53,239 nt of DNA from CAZZCP01 sp964653235. Lineage in GTDB: Bacteria > Bdellovibrionota > Bdellovibrionia > Bdellovibrionales > UBA840. The notes below the pieces were generated by a model that was not told the DNA's origin, ran no database searches, and saw nothing but the letters and a program-made list of their open reading frames with translations. Both the position numbers and the translations under genes were made by a program. The DNA is taken from NCBI GenBank assembly GCA_964653235.1, contig CAZZCP010000006.1:1-53239 (forward strand), read 5' to 3'. Below are positions 42,041-51,553 of this stretch, piece after piece (positions within the stretch are counted from its first letter, which is position 1; each line of letters opens with the position of its first letter).

Positions 42041-44506
42041 TTAGGTATCCCGAGCTGTTTTTATATTTTTTTTAGAGTCTGCATCCACCCCGCCCATGCT
42101 CACAGGATATTCCATTCTTTGGTGATAAATTGTTAACAGAATTCGTTCATAGATTCGCTCAATAACACTAAGGTCTCTCAAAGTAAGATTGCAGTCTTCG
42201 AGTTGACCGTCTAGAAATTTGTTTTGGATGATATTGCGAACGATATTTTGCAAACGAGCCGGTGTTGGGTCTTCTAATGATCTAGCTGCAGCCTCAATGC
42301 TGTCGGCCAACATCACAAGTCCCGCTTCACGAAACTGAGGTTTGGGCCCCGGATAGCGAAACTCTTCTTCACTGACTTTGTTGATATCGTCTTCTAGCTC
42401 TTTGGCCTTATTGTAGAAATAGGAAATCAATGTCGTTCCGTGATGCTGCAAAATAATATCTTTGATCGGTTTACCCAGTTGGTACTTCGCAGCCATTTCA
42501 GCCCCATCTTTGACATGAGCGATCAGTATGGTCTTACTCATATGTGTTGAAATATTATCATGCGGATTGTAGCCCTTTCTTTGGTTCTCAATAAAGTACT
42601 CGGCATGATTGGTTTTACCAATATCATGATAAAAAGCACCCACTTTAGAGAGCAAAGAATTCGCACCAATCTCTTCAGCGGCAGATTCAGCCATGGTGCC
42701 AACAATAATGGAATGATGATAGGTCCCTGGGGCCTTCAATAGCATTTCTTTTAATAATGGATGGTTCAGATTGCTCAACTCAAGCAATCTTACATCAGTG
42801 GTATAATTAAAAACTGACTCCAATAAGGGTACAATCATCATTGACAAAAGAGATGCTAGTATACCCGAGGAAAATCCTGCGCCCATAGATAAGAAGAGAT
42901 CTTCATAGCTAATTGCAGACTTTATCAAAATACTCAAAAAGAATATAGAGAGCAAATTGATCAAACCGGTGCCAACACCCGCAATGTAGACATCATTTCT
43001 TTTTTTACATTTATGAACAAAGCGGGCAGCTGCCATTCCACCAATAAAGGTAGTCAAAGCCACTGGATAGCTAAAGTCTGATAGAAAACTGACGACCACA
43101 GCCATAAATAAACTGAAAAACCAAATCAACTCACCTCTATGTACCAAAAGGGCAAGCATCATCGCACCTGCCGAGGTGGGAGCTAGGTAAAGAAAGAAAT
43201 TTTCATTGAAGGTATAACCCATCTCTCGAACAAGAGCTGCATCGGTAACAAAAAGCATGAGTTTTGAAATTGCAATCACTAGAAATGAAATCACACCCAT
43301 TGCATAAATGTCTTTGGTATCAATTTTGCGAATGCGCATGCCAAATTTTCGAACAAAACTTGTGGTTACCAATAGCAAAAGAAGCAAAAAGCTGGCAGAC
43401 AAAATCGATAAGACATCAGTTCTTTTTTTATCTTGAAGGTTGCGTATCTTATTTAAAATCACAATATGCTTTGCCTGAATCGGAGAGCCCGAGGCAATAA
43501 TAATTTGACCTTTTTTTATAGCCAAACGAGACTCAGGCACAGCCTCTCTTGCGCCTTGTTTTCTCGCTGCAGTTTCTTGCATATTGGTACTTAAGTTGGC
43601 AACAACCAGATCTCTTGAAAGTCGTAAAAGCTGTCTTCGATTTTCGACACTAATTTTAAAATCACGAGTCAAAAGCTTTCTAGCCAATTGTTTTTTTACA
43701 CTAGCAACATCGACAATTTCTTTAACTGAAATAGAAAACTCATCAGTGGCATTCGAACTACCATCCCCTTCAATACTACGAATAATTACTTGCTCAACAT
43801 CATTGTTTTCAAAAGGTCTTAATTCTTGAATTACCTTCTTGCGAGAAACCGGTTCTAATAAGCGAATCAGGTAATTTGCATAGCGCGATGAAAAACGAAC
43901 TCTCGATAGCCACTGAAAACTAGAATCTGAAATTTTATAGGGTCCCAAGATCTCTTCAAAATCTGACTTATTTTTTAAAAACTGACCCACGGCCTTATCA
44001 CGTTCATATTCATTCTTAGGCCAATATTTATTGCCGAGCTTGGCCCTCATGCTTCGAAAGGCCAAACCAATACGATCGAGTAGTTCTTCATAGATCTTTG
44101 TGTCAAAATCTAAAATGGGAGGAACACTGTCTTCAGCCTCAACTCGCATAGCAGCGGTCTCGATCTCATCAACCATTTCAAAACTCAATGGAGATTTTAC
44201 ATCTACCGATGCGATATCTCCCTCTCGATAACTTGTATACACGGGAGAAGTTTCATAATGAATGAGAAAAGAAAGAGATAAACAAAACAAAAACACATAG
44301 GCGATATTTCGAATTTCAAAATTTTTATCTAACCGATGTGCCAGTTTTCCAAACAAAGTCTTTTCGAAGCCCAAGCCATTGACCCAATCTACAAATTTTG
44401 CCGTAGGATTTTCATAAGAAGTTCGCATATTGCTTTTATTCTTCTTTTTGATTCCTTTCGGTGTAGCTATTTTTAGATCATGCTTCTTTTTCTTGGGGTC
44501 TGACAT
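42041..44506 (-). CDS. 7TM-HD family phosphodiesterase (PgpH-like, c-di-AMP)
   Basis: A protein of about 821 residues: one N-terminal membrane segment, a large extracytoplasmic 7TMR-HDED domain (about 65-370), seven membrane helices (about 370-580), and a cytoplasmic HD domain with HSIIVGTMAE at about 597 and the metal-binding FYHDIGK at about 627. This layout is that of PgpH, which hydrolyses c-di-AMP in Listeria (established for the family). The ATG at 44506 is favoured over one at 44536, but no strong ribosome-binding site is visible for either. Upstream of ybeY, as in many bacteria. Confidence 0.9.
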   Translation of the reverse strand: MSDPKKKKHDLKIATPKGIKKKNKSNMRTSYENPTAKFVDWVNGLGFEKTLFGKLAHRLDKNFEIRNIAYVFLFCLSLSFLIHYETSPVYTSYREGDIASVDVKSPLSFEMVDEIETAAMRVEAEDSVPPILDFDTKIYEELLDRIGLAFRSMRAKLGNKYWPKNEYERDKAVGQFLKNKSDFEEILGPYKISDSSFQWLSRVRFSSRYANYLIRLLEPVSRKKVIQELRPFENNDVEQVIIRSIEGDGSSNATDEFSISVKEIVDVASVKKQLARKLLTRDFKISVENRRQLLRLSRDLVVANLSTNMQETAARKQGAREAVPESRLAIKKGQIIIASGSPIQAKHIVILNKIRNLQDKKRTDVLSILSASFLLLLLLVTTSFVRKFGMRIRKIDTKDIYAMGVISFLVIAISKLMLFVTDAALVREMGYTFNENFFLYLAPTSAGAMMLALLVHRGELIWFFSLFMAVVVSFLSDFSYPVALTTFIGGMAAARFVHKCKKRNDVYIAGVGTGLINLLSIFFLSILIKSAISYEDLFLSMGAGFSSGILASLLSMMIVPLLESVFNYTTDVRLLELSNLNHPLLKEMLLKAPGTYHHSIIVGTMAESAAEEIGANSLLSKVGAFYHDIGKTNHAEYFIENQRKGYNPHDNISTHMSKTILIAHVKDGAEMAAKYQLGKPIKDIILQHHGTTLISYFYNKAKELEDDINKVSEEEFRYPGPKPQFREAGLVMLADSIEAAARSLEDPTPARLQNIVRNIIQNKFLDGQLEDCNLTLRDLSVIERIYERILLTIYHQRMEYPVSMGGVDADSKKNIKTARDT

Positions 44507-44640
44507 AACTAAAGAATAACAAATATAAACTGCCAATTCTCGATATTCTTGCAGAATTTATTGAGAATTGAATAAATTCCCACTTTATGCCAGCTTATGA
44601 CCTAAGTCTGCGACTACGCATTGCAGTACAGGAGATACAA

Positions 44641-45435
44641 ATGCACAAAGTACCTGATGATTTGAGAAGTTTTGAAGCTTTAAAGCAAGTGGTCCAAAGT
44701 CTAAGAGACCCCAATGGTGGATGCCCTTGGGATTTAAAACAAACTCACCAAAGTCTATGCCAATATGCCATTGAAGAAACCTATGAAATGGTCGAAGCCA
44801 TTGAAGAACAAAACGATGAAGACCTAAAAGAAGAGCTTGGTGATGTTCTTTTGCAAGTTGTTCTACACTCCGAGATCGCAAGGCAAAGATCTGCTTTTGA
44901 CATTCATGACGTTATCGAAGTTTTAAATGAAAAAATGACAAGAAGGCATCCTCATGTCTTTGATAGCAACGAAGTCAAAAACGCTGATGAAGTTTTACAC
45001 AACTGGGAAGAAATCAAAAAACAAGAGAAAAAAGACCGCAAGTTTTTTGACTACCCTCTTCACTTACCCGCACTACAAAGGGCATTGAAAATCGGCAACA
45101 AGACTAGAAAATTGGGTTTTGATTGGACCCAAGCCCAAGAGGTAATGCTCAAACTTGAAGAAGAGCTTACTGAGGTAAGAGAAGAAATACAGAGTCAAAA
45201 TCGAGAGGCTCTTCAAGAAGAAATTGGTGACCTTTTGTTTGTCATCGCCCAGTTGGCTCGCCACTATGAGATGGACCCTGAGCAGTGTCTAAGGAATGCC
45301 AATTTAAAGTTTGAAACTCGTTTTGAGAAAATGCACAAATTGGCTCAACAGGAAGAATTAGACTGGGATAATTTAAGTTTAGAGCAAAAAGAAGAGCTTT
45401 GGCAGAGGGTAAAAAAAGAACTCAAGAAGCTTTGA
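44641..45435 (+). CDS. mazG: Nucleoside triphosphate pyrophosphohydrolase MazG
   Basis: A 264-residue protein with two MazG domains: residues about 20-110 (GGCPWDLKQTHQSL, EEL...GDVLLQVVLHSEIA) and about 150-235 (KLEEELTEVREEI, EEIGDLLFVIAQLARH). It hydrolyses NTPs, including ppGpp in E. coli (family knowledge). AGGAG six bases upstream supports this ATG rather than one at 44587. Its end overlaps the convergent murJ end by 14 bp. Confidence 0.93.
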   Translation: MHKVPDDLRSFEALKQVVQSLRDPNGGCPWDLKQTHQSLCQYAIEETYEMVEAIEEQNDEDLKEELGDVLLQVVLHSEIARQRSAFDIHDVIEVLNEKMTRRHPHVFDSNEVKNADEVLHNWEEIKKQEKKDRKFFDYPLHLPALQRALKIGNKTRKLGFDWTQAQEVMLKLEEELTEVREEIQSQNREALQEEIGDLLFVIAQLARHYEMDPEQCLRNANLKFETRFEKMHKLAQQEELDWDNLSLEQKEELWQRVKKELKKL

Positions 45436-46996
45436 TTTTTCGCTTTATAATTGCGACAAAGCCTTTTGCTTCTTTCATTCCCAAAAAATGGCATGTCGCT
45501 AGATAAATGCTTGCGGCCAATACAATACAGCTCCCGACCGATAGCAATCGAGCCACATCTGCAATAGAAAACAACTGAATATAAACCTTATACAAAAAGG
45601 CATTCGGCCAAAAAGCCAGTGTCATAGCAAAAGAGGCAAAAGTAAATACCATTGAGGCATAGAGAATTTGTCCTAACTGAAGCCGGTTTCCCAACTTGTA
45701 GTAGAGATAACTCAAAGAAACCAAACCAACAAAACCGCTAGCAGCAGTACTAAGGGGCAAGCCTTGAATTCCCATATTCTCTACCAAATAACCAACGATT
45801 GAAATATGCACCAAAAGAGAGATAAAGCTGCAGATTACAGGCAGCCAATATTTTTTTTGTGAATAAAAGCTAGCATTTAAGATTTTTTGCAAACTAAAAA
45901 CAATCAAACTGAGTGCATAGATTTTTACCACCCATGTAGTTTGCTCTAAAGCCTCAACCGAAAACTTACCTCGATAAAATAAAAGCTCAACGATCTCATA
46001 ACCAAAAAAATAGAATGCATGAGAAGATGGTAATACCAAAAAAAGATTGAAGCGAATGGCTTGGTACATTTTTTCTTGTGCCACAGCTTTTTGCTGTTTT
46101 GCAAAAGCCTCACTCAAAGATGGCATCAAGGCAGCTCCCAGGCTCACTGCAATTAATGAAAGAGGCAACTCTAAAACTCGATCAGCATAATAAATCCATG
46201 AGTTTGCTCCCTCAGGCAATTTTGAGGCATAAGCGACATTGATTAGGCCAATGATTTGCAAAATTCCAATCCCTACAGCTCCTGGAATCATATTTAGAAA
46301 TACCTTGCGAACCTTGGGATGAATCTTAAATCTGGGTTTTGGCATCTGTCCCAGCTTGATCAGCTTCGGCAAACAAACAAGAAACTGTAAAGCTCCCCCT
46401 ACCAAAACTCCAATCGAAAGATAAATTCCAGGTTGGTCTACCCATGACTTAGGCAATAAAGAAAAGCCTATCAAACTAATATTAAAAAAAGCAGGAGCCA
46501 TGGCAGGCCAAAAAAACTCTTTGGCACAATTGAGAAGAGCCATAGAATAGGCGTAAAGAGAAATAAAAAATAAAAAGAAAAACATGATTCGCGCAAAGAA
46601 AATTGTGTTTTCTACTTTACCAGGAATAGCTTGAAAGCCCTCTCCTTGAATAAACAGAGATATAATTGGCTCTGCAAAAATCACTCCTAGAAGACTAAGA
46701 AAAAATACCAGACTCGATAAAACTGTAAACATTGAGTCGCGAAAAGCCTTTTGTTCTTTAAAGCTTTCATTCAGACCAACAAATTCAGGAATAAAGCTGG
46801 TGGCCAAAGTTCCCTCTCCAAGGATTCTTCTCATGAAATTCGGTATTCGAAAGGCAACAATCCATGCATCTGTTGCCGTAGCAGCAAATTGCGAACTGAT
46901 AATGATATCTCGAAAAAGCCCAAGAAATCGGCTACTTAAGGTGCCAAGAGACATCCCAAGAGCGGCCCTCATGAGTTGTGTTTTTGATTTTACCAT
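45422..46996 (-). CDS. murJ: Lipid II flippase MurJ
   Basis: A 524-residue MATE-like flippase with about 14 membrane segments. Motifs: GTLSSRFLGLFRDIIISS (about 17-35), DAWIVAFRIPNFMRRILGEG, and GLINVAYASKLPEGANSWIYYADRV (quoted in part, about 240). AGAGGAG before ATG. Required to move lipid II across the inner membrane. The gene is divergent from rpsT, 77 bp apart, an adjacency also seen in other proteobacteria. Confidence 0.95.
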   Translation of the reverse strand: MVKSKTQLMRAALGMSLGTLSSRFLGLFRDIIISSQFAATATDAWIVAFRIPNFMRRILGEGTLATSFIPEFVGLNESFKEQKAFRDSMFTVLSSLVFFLSLLGVIFAEPIISLFIQGEGFQAIPGKVENTIFFARIMFFFLFFISLYAYSMALLNCAKEFFWPAMAPAFFNISLIGFSLLPKSWVDQPGIYLSIGVLVGGALQFLVCLPKLIKLGQMPKPRFKIHPKVRKVFLNMIPGAVGIGILQIIGLINVAYASKLPEGANSWIYYADRVLELPLSLIAVSLGAALMPSLSEAFAKQQKAVAQEKMYQAIRFNLFLVLPSSHAFYFFGYEIVELLFYRGKFSVEALEQTTWVVKIYALSLIVFSLQKILNASFYSQKKYWLPVICSFISLLVHISIVGYLVENMGIQGLPLSTAASGFVGLVSLSYLYYKLGNRLQLGQILYASMVFTFASFAMTLAFWPNAFLYKVYIQLFSIADVARLLSVGSCIVLAASIYLATCHFLGMKEAKGFVAIIKRKIKAS

Positions 46997-47073
46997 AGTC
47001 TCCTCTTGCCACTCTATGCCAATTGTGCTAACAAGGTCTTTCTCTAACTAGAGGATATTTTGGGAGGTTAGAC

Positions 47074-47340
47074 TTGGCAAACCATAAGTCGGCAGCAAAA
47101 AGAGCAAGACAAAGTGAAAAGATCGCAACACGCAATCTTTCAATTAAAAGAAGCGTTCGCACTTTCGAAAAGAAACTGCTTCAAGCAATTACAAAAAAAG
47201 AAGCCGAACCAGCTAACACTGCCTTAAAAGAGTATATGTCGAAAATGGACAAAGCCAGTAAACGCGGTGTTTTTCATGCAAAAACTGCTGCTCGCAAAGT
47301 TTCTCGGCTCTCTACCCGAGTAGCACAACTCAATAAATAA
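47074..47340 (+). CDS. rpsT: 30S ribosomal protein S20
   Basis: An 88-residue basic protein starting ANHKSAAKRARQSEK after a TTG start codon; GGGAGG lies six bases upstream. E. coli rpsT also uses UUG, which has been linked to autoregulation there. C-terminal KTAARKVSRLSTRVAQL is typical. The gene ends 4 bp before the convergent PilZ gene. Confidence 0.96.
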   Translation: MANHKSAAKRARQSEKIATRNLSIKRSVRTFEKKLLQAITKKEAEPANTALKEYMSKMDKASKRGVFHAKTAARKVSRLSTRVAQLNK

Positions 47341-47344
47341 ATAT

Positions 47345-47728
47345 TCAATTCGAATTTTGTTTCAAATATGCCATTTCTTCTTTGGCCTCTTCTTCTGTTT
47401 TAGCAGCAATGTATTCACGAATCCCTTTTCGGCCATTGTATGGCAAATTTACAAAAGATAGGCCTATATGAAATTGGTCTCCGGCTTCTCGTATAGATCG
47501 AACTTCGGCCTTTACGACGATAAAACCAGTCGAAGGCATTATAAAGTTAACCACGATGTATCGACCTTGCTTTATCGAGCTTGAAACCTCAATGAGCATT
47601 CCGCCTTCACCAATTTCTCGACCTTCGCCCAAGAAGTAACTCCCACCTACCAAGATACTGATTCGCCTATGAAAAAATCTTCGTGGATAGCGTCTTCGTG
47701 CCAAGCCTTTTCGAGCTTCGTTTTTCAT
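47345..47728 (-). CDS. PilZ-domain protein (probable c-di-GMP effector)
   Basis: A 127-residue single-domain PilZ protein. The arginine motif (RRYPRRFF, residues about 12-19) is present. The second motif, normally D/NxSxxG, reads EIGEGG (about 38-43), so Asp and Ser are replaced while the final Gly remains. c-di-GMP binding is therefore uncertain. The C-terminal KTEEEAKEEMAYL helix is extra. It lies 22 bp behind holA in a minus-strand unit lptE-holA-pilZ. Confidence 0.8.
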   Translation of the reverse strand: MKNEARKGLARRRYPRRFFHRRISILVGGSYFLGEGREIGEGGMLIEVSSSIKQGRYIVVNFIMPSTGFIVVKAEVRSIREAGDQFHIGLSFVNLPYNGRKGIREYIAAKTEEEAKEEMAYLKQNSN

Positions 47729-47750
47729 AAATCATTATCGGCTCTTGCAG

Positions 47751-48752
47751 CTAAAGACTGCAGGTTTTGATAACAAAATTTTCAAGCCAAATATGAGAAG
47801 AAATCGGCGAGGCTTTGAGCGCCTTATCAGTTAACAATAAGGCTTTATGTACTTCATTGAGCTTGTCTTTAGACCATGAATTGGACTGAGTGTGATATTC
47901 TTTTAAGTAAAAAGGGGGGACTCCTACCCTTGCAGCCAATTGGTTTTGCGCAAGACCTTCACGAAGCCCCTCTTTCACCATACTTAAAATGCGAATATGG
48001 CGAGCAATTAGGGCAAGCACTCCAATCTCATTTTCTCCGTGAGAAAGAAGATTCGCCAAATAAAAGAGAGCTTTACCTCGATCTTGCTCACCAATGGCCC
48101 GAGCCAAGGCAAAAACACTCTCAATTCTTAGACGAGTAACCACGGAAAGCACATCTTCTTTAAAAATGGTGTCTCGGCTTCCCACAAAATAAGTCAATTT
48201 TTTCAACTCTACAGAAATGTCATTCAAGTGACTTCCTACCAACTGAAACAAACAATCCGCACTGTCACCTGCCATTTTTTTATTCTCTTCGGCAGCCAAT
48301 TGATGAATCCATTGAATTAACTCTCTATGCTTCAAACTTTCAAAATGAACTAAGCAGGCTTCTTTTTCGATCAATTTAAAAATCTTTTTTCGCTTATCAA
48401 TATTTTTGCCCAAAAGAACGAAACAAGTCGTATCAACCGGTTTGAGCAAATAGTTTTGCAGCTCTTCGAGTTCTTTGGCTTTTAAATTCTCAGCTCGTTT
48501 CACGACTACCAATCTCTTAGCGTTCATCATGGGCAAAGTTTCAGCCGCATCCAAAATTTGCTGAATATTCGCCTCTCCTGCATAAAAGAGGTTCAGATTA
48601 AAGTCTTCGAGTGAGTCTTGAAGAATATATTTCTTTAAATCTTGAAGAGATCTTTCTTTTAAATATTCTTCTTCTCCATAAAAGTAGTAGAGAACAGAGA
48701 GTGGAGATCTCTTATAGTTTTGTACAAAGTCTTGGTAATTCCATTTTGCCAT
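47751..48752 (-). CDS. holA: DNA polymerase III delta subunit HolA
   Basis: A 333-residue clamp-loader wrench. N-terminal LYYFYGEEEYLKERSL, then MNAKRLVVVKRAENLK (about 77) and a DISVELKKLTYFVG segment (about 175) mark the family; an AAA+-like fold without Walker motif is usual. It starts 2 bp after lptE, and this lptE-holA pairing is widespread. Confidence 0.92.
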   Translation of the reverse strand: MAKWNYQDFVQNYKRSPLSVLYYFYGEEEYLKERSLQDLKKYILQDSLEDFNLNLFYAGEANIQQILDAAETLPMMNAKRLVVVKRAENLKAKELEELQNYLLKPVDTTCFVLLGKNIDKRKKIFKLIEKEACLVHFESLKHRELIQWIHQLAAEENKKMAGDSADCLFQLVGSHLNDISVELKKLTYFVGSRDTIFKEDVLSVVTRLRIESVFALARAIGEQDRGKALFYLANLLSHGENEIGVLALIARHIRILSMVKEGLREGLAQNQLAARVGVPPFYLKEYHTQSNSWSKDKLNEVHKALLLTDKALKASPISSHIWLENFVIKTCSL

Positions 48753-48754
48753 AT

Positions 48755-49309
48755 TTAAAACTTTTGCAACATCTGATTGAAGGCTTCAGCCATCATTGTC
48801 TTTGCCAAATTTTGAGAATTGATCAACTGAGCGCTTTGGTTATAAATAGGGTTTGCCGTATTCAAAGTTTGAGCACCAATTTGTGCTGCTTGGTAGGCAA
48901 CAGAAGACAGCAAATCATTTTGCCATAAAATCTTCTGATCTGCCTTTCGCCGCAATTGAAGATGGGTTTTTATTCGCAGCACATACTGCCTGGCTAGTCC
49001 AGTATTATCAGGTAAAGCATTGCCACGAGAAGCATCCAGTTCACCTCGTGGAACTTTTGAGAGATTTAAAATCCAGCCTTCCAAAATGACTTCAGCTTGG
49101 TCTCTTGAAGTGACTTCGATATCGGGTGATCGAGAAATTTCTTCAATCAAAGCACTGGTAAAAAAAGCTTCTATACCGACCTCGGCTGTTTCATTCACAA
49201 ACACAGGAACCGCAAGCTTTTTATAACCACCAGGTAAATCTCTTTGTTTGTTTCCTAAGTGATAGCCACAGGAGGACAAAAAGAGACAAAAAATTAGTAA
49301 ACGAATCAT
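48755..49309 (-). CDS. lptE: LPS-assembly lipoprotein LptE
   Basis: A 184-residue lipoprotein with signal ending FLSSC and the diagnostic CGYHL start of the mature protein. It continues YKKLAVPVFVNETAEVGIEAFFT (quoted in part) and a C-terminal helix (AKTMMAEAFNQML). It plugs the LptD barrel that places LPS on the cell surface. A TTG one codon earlier (49312) is possible; no strong ribosome-binding site is visible for either start. Confidence 0.88.
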   Translation of the reverse strand: MIRLLIFCLFLSSCGYHLGNKQRDLPGGYKKLAVPVFVNETAEVGIEAFFTSALIEEISRSPDIEVTSRDQAEVILEGWILNLSKVPRGELDASRGNALPDNTGLARQYVLRIKTHLQLRRKADQKILWQNDLLSSVAYQAAQIGAQTLNTANPIYNQSAQLINSQNLAKTMMAEAFNQMLQKF

Positions 49310-49421
49310 CAAGTCTAAAGTTAGCTTTCTTCGTCATTCGAAGCAAGTCAGATGCGTTTTGAAAGTACGAATCAGGGCTTTCTCATTGCACTTTTCTGCA
49401 TCAAGACATAATATTCACTCT

Positions 49422-50567
49422 ATGAACCTAAAATACCGTTTGTTTGCACCAGGGCCAGTGAGTATTCCACCTTGTGCTCAAGAAATGCTTGCCAAGCCCA
49501 TGCTTCATCACCGCAGTGAAGCTTTTGTGAAAGTCTTAAAAAAAGTTCGTGAACAACTACAGTGTTTTTTTGGAACTAGCGAAAGAGTTTTTATTCTAAG
49601 CTCTACGGGATCTGGTGCTATGGAAGCTGGCCTAATCAATCTTATGGCTCCTCAAGATACTTGTATGGTGGTTCGTTCGGGTAAATTCGGTGAAAGATGG
49701 TCAGAGATGGCAAAAGTTTACGGTGGAGACGTAATCGATCTCGATGTGGAATGGGGCAAAAGCCTTAGTACCGATGATCTCATCACTGCTCTTGAACAAA
49801 ATCCTGACACCAAGATTTTAATGAGTCAAGCATGTGAGACATCAACTGGGGCTCTCCATCCCATACAAGAGATGGCTAAAATTTGTAGAGACAAAGAGAT
49901 ACTTTTCTTGGTCGATGCAATCACTGCTTTGGGTACCTTTCCGATACCTATGGATGAATGGGGAATCGATGTATTGATTGGCGGCTCACAAAAGGCCTTC
50001 ATGCTACCAACAGGAGCCAGTTTTTTGTCACTTTCTAAAAAGGCTCAAAAGAAGATGCATGAAAATCCACAGCAAAGGTTTTACTTTGACCTGAGAAAAG
50101 AAGAAAAGGCCTACGATAACGGAGAAGCTCTCTTTAGCAGCTCGGTTAGTCATATTCGAGCACTCGAAGCAGTGCTTACTGAAATTTTTGAAAATGATAT
50201 TCAGGTCTTCTTTGATAGCATAAAACAAAAATCAGAACTGTTTCTTCAACTCTTTCAAGAAATGAACCTAGAAGTCTTTCCCGAGAATCCGGCCCCTGCA
50301 TTGAGCGTTTTTAAAGTCCCTCAAAATATTGATGGCAACAAACTCAGAAAGCATTATGAAGAAAAATATCAAATTGTCTTTATGGGTGGGCAAGATCAAC
50401 TCAAAGGAAAAATCATTCGCATTGGTCACATGGGACATCAGCCCGATGATGATTTAATTGCTGCTTGTGAACTGCTCGCACAAGGCCTTGCCGACTTTGG
50501 TTATGACTACTCTCCTGCCAAAGCGAAAGCATTTGCAGAAGAATTTTTAAAAGAGAAACATGTATGA
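49422..50567 (+). CDS. Class V aminotransferase (alanine-glyoxylate / phosphoserine type)
   Basis: A 381-residue PLP enzyme. FAPGPVSIPP at the start, SSTGSGAMEAGL (about 62) and the PLP lysine, Lys191, in GGSQKAFMLPTG identify the alanine-glyoxylate/serine-pyruvate aminotransferase subgroup. The frame extends to 49359, but the ATG at 49422 fits the family N-terminus. The next gene, a SerA-like dehydrogenase, overlaps by 4 bp, so this may serve as the phosphoserine aminotransferase of serine synthesis (inference from pairing). Confidence 0.85.
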   Translation: MNLKYRLFAPGPVSIPPCAQEMLAKPMLHHRSEAFVKVLKKVREQLQCFFGTSERVFILSSTGSGAMEAGLINLMAPQDTCMVVRSGKFGERWSEMAKVYGGDVIDLDVEWGKSLSTDDLITALEQNPDTKILMSQACETSTGALHPIQEMAKICRDKEILFLVDAITALGTFPIPMDEWGIDVLIGGSQKAFMLPTGASFLSLSKKAQKKMHENPQQRFYFDLRKEEKAYDNGEALFSSSVSHIRALEAVLTEIFENDIQVFFDSIKQKSELFLQLFQEMNLEVFPENPAPALSVFKVPQNIDGNKLRKHYEEKYQIVFMGGQDQLKGKIIRIGHMGHQPDDDLIAACELLAQGLADFGYDYSPAKAKAFAEEFLKEKHV

Positions 50568-51499
50568 AAGTACAGATTCTCTGTCCCTTACACCCCGATG
50601 CCAGAGCCAGTCTTGAGGGAAACTCCTATTATGAAATCATCGAGAAAACCGAAGATGTTGAAGCCCTTTTGATTCGCTCTAACACTAAAGTAAACGAAAG
50701 CTTTTTAAATCAATACAAGAGTTTGCGATACATTTTAACATTGACCAATGGTTTTGATCATATCGACTTTGAAGCTTTAAAAACCAAAGACATTGCGCTT
50801 GAATTTTTACCCGAAGCCAATCGTCAATCGGCTGCTGAGCTCACTTGGGCCCTACTCTTGTGCGCCATTCGACATCTTCACACAGCTTATCCCAATTTAA
50901 AAAAAGAAGTTTGGCGAGATTCCCTAGCAAGAGGCAGAGAGCTTTATCAAAAAAAACTTTTTTTGGTGGGCTTTGGAGGAATTGGTAAAAGAGTCGCAAA
51001 AATTGCCAAAGCTTTCTCAATGCCGGTGATGGCTTTTGATCCTTATTTGTCTGAAGAAGAATTTGCCCAAGAAGGGGTTGAGCAAATTGGCTTTGAAGAA
51101 GGTATTAAACTTGCTGATGTCATTAGTTTACATGTGCCCTACCACAGCTCTACCCACCGAATGTTTCAACGTTTGAGCTTTGAGCATTTTCACAGTGAAA
51201 TGATTTTTGTAAATACCTCTAGGGGAAATATCGTTGATGAAGAAGATCTCTATAATTTTTTAAAAGCCAACCCTAAAGCCTTTGCCGCAATGGATGTTTT
51301 TGCCAAAGAGCCGCTCAAAAATTCAAAGCTTATCCAACTTTCCAATTTCTTAGGCAGCCCTCATATTGGCGCTCATACAGAGGAAGCCTTCCGTAGGGGC
51401 TCTATAATGGCCGTAGAGAGCTTGTTTTCTTTTCACAGTAGCGGAAAAATGAAAAATCCCTTGCCACCAGATGCAGCATGGTACAAGGCTGAGTTCTAA
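50564..51499 (+). CDS. D-2-hydroxyacid dehydrogenase (short SerA-like)
   Basis: A 311-residue NAD-dependent dehydrogenase without an ACT domain. Cofactor motif FLVGFGGIGKRVAKIAKAF (about 131), catalytic Arg in NTSRGNIVDE (about 222), and the catalytic His in SPHIGAHTEEA (about 268). D-3-phosphoglycerate dehydrogenase is the most likely role given the aminotransferase partner, but hydroxypyruvate or other 2-keto acids are possible. ATGA overlap with the upstream gene; purA follows 54 bp later. Confidence 0.82.
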   Translation: MKVQILCPLHPDARASLEGNSYYEIIEKTEDVEALLIRSNTKVNESFLNQYKSLRYILTLTNGFDHIDFEALKTKDIALEFLPEANRQSAAELTWALLLCAIRHLHTAYPNLKKEVWRDSLARGRELYQKKLFLVGFGGIGKRVAKIAKAFSMPVMAFDPYLSEEEFAQEGVEQIGFEEGIKLADVISLHVPYHSSTHRMFQRLSFEHFHSEMIFVNTSRGNIVDEEDLYNFLKANPKAFAAMDVFAKEPLKNSKLIQLSNFLGSPHIGAHTEEAFRRGSIMAVESLFSFHSSGKMKNPLPPDAAWYKAEF

Positions 51500-51553
51500 G
51501 ATTGCAATTTTTTTGCAAGCTCTTTATATTTCAGAGCTGTTTTGAGGAGTACT

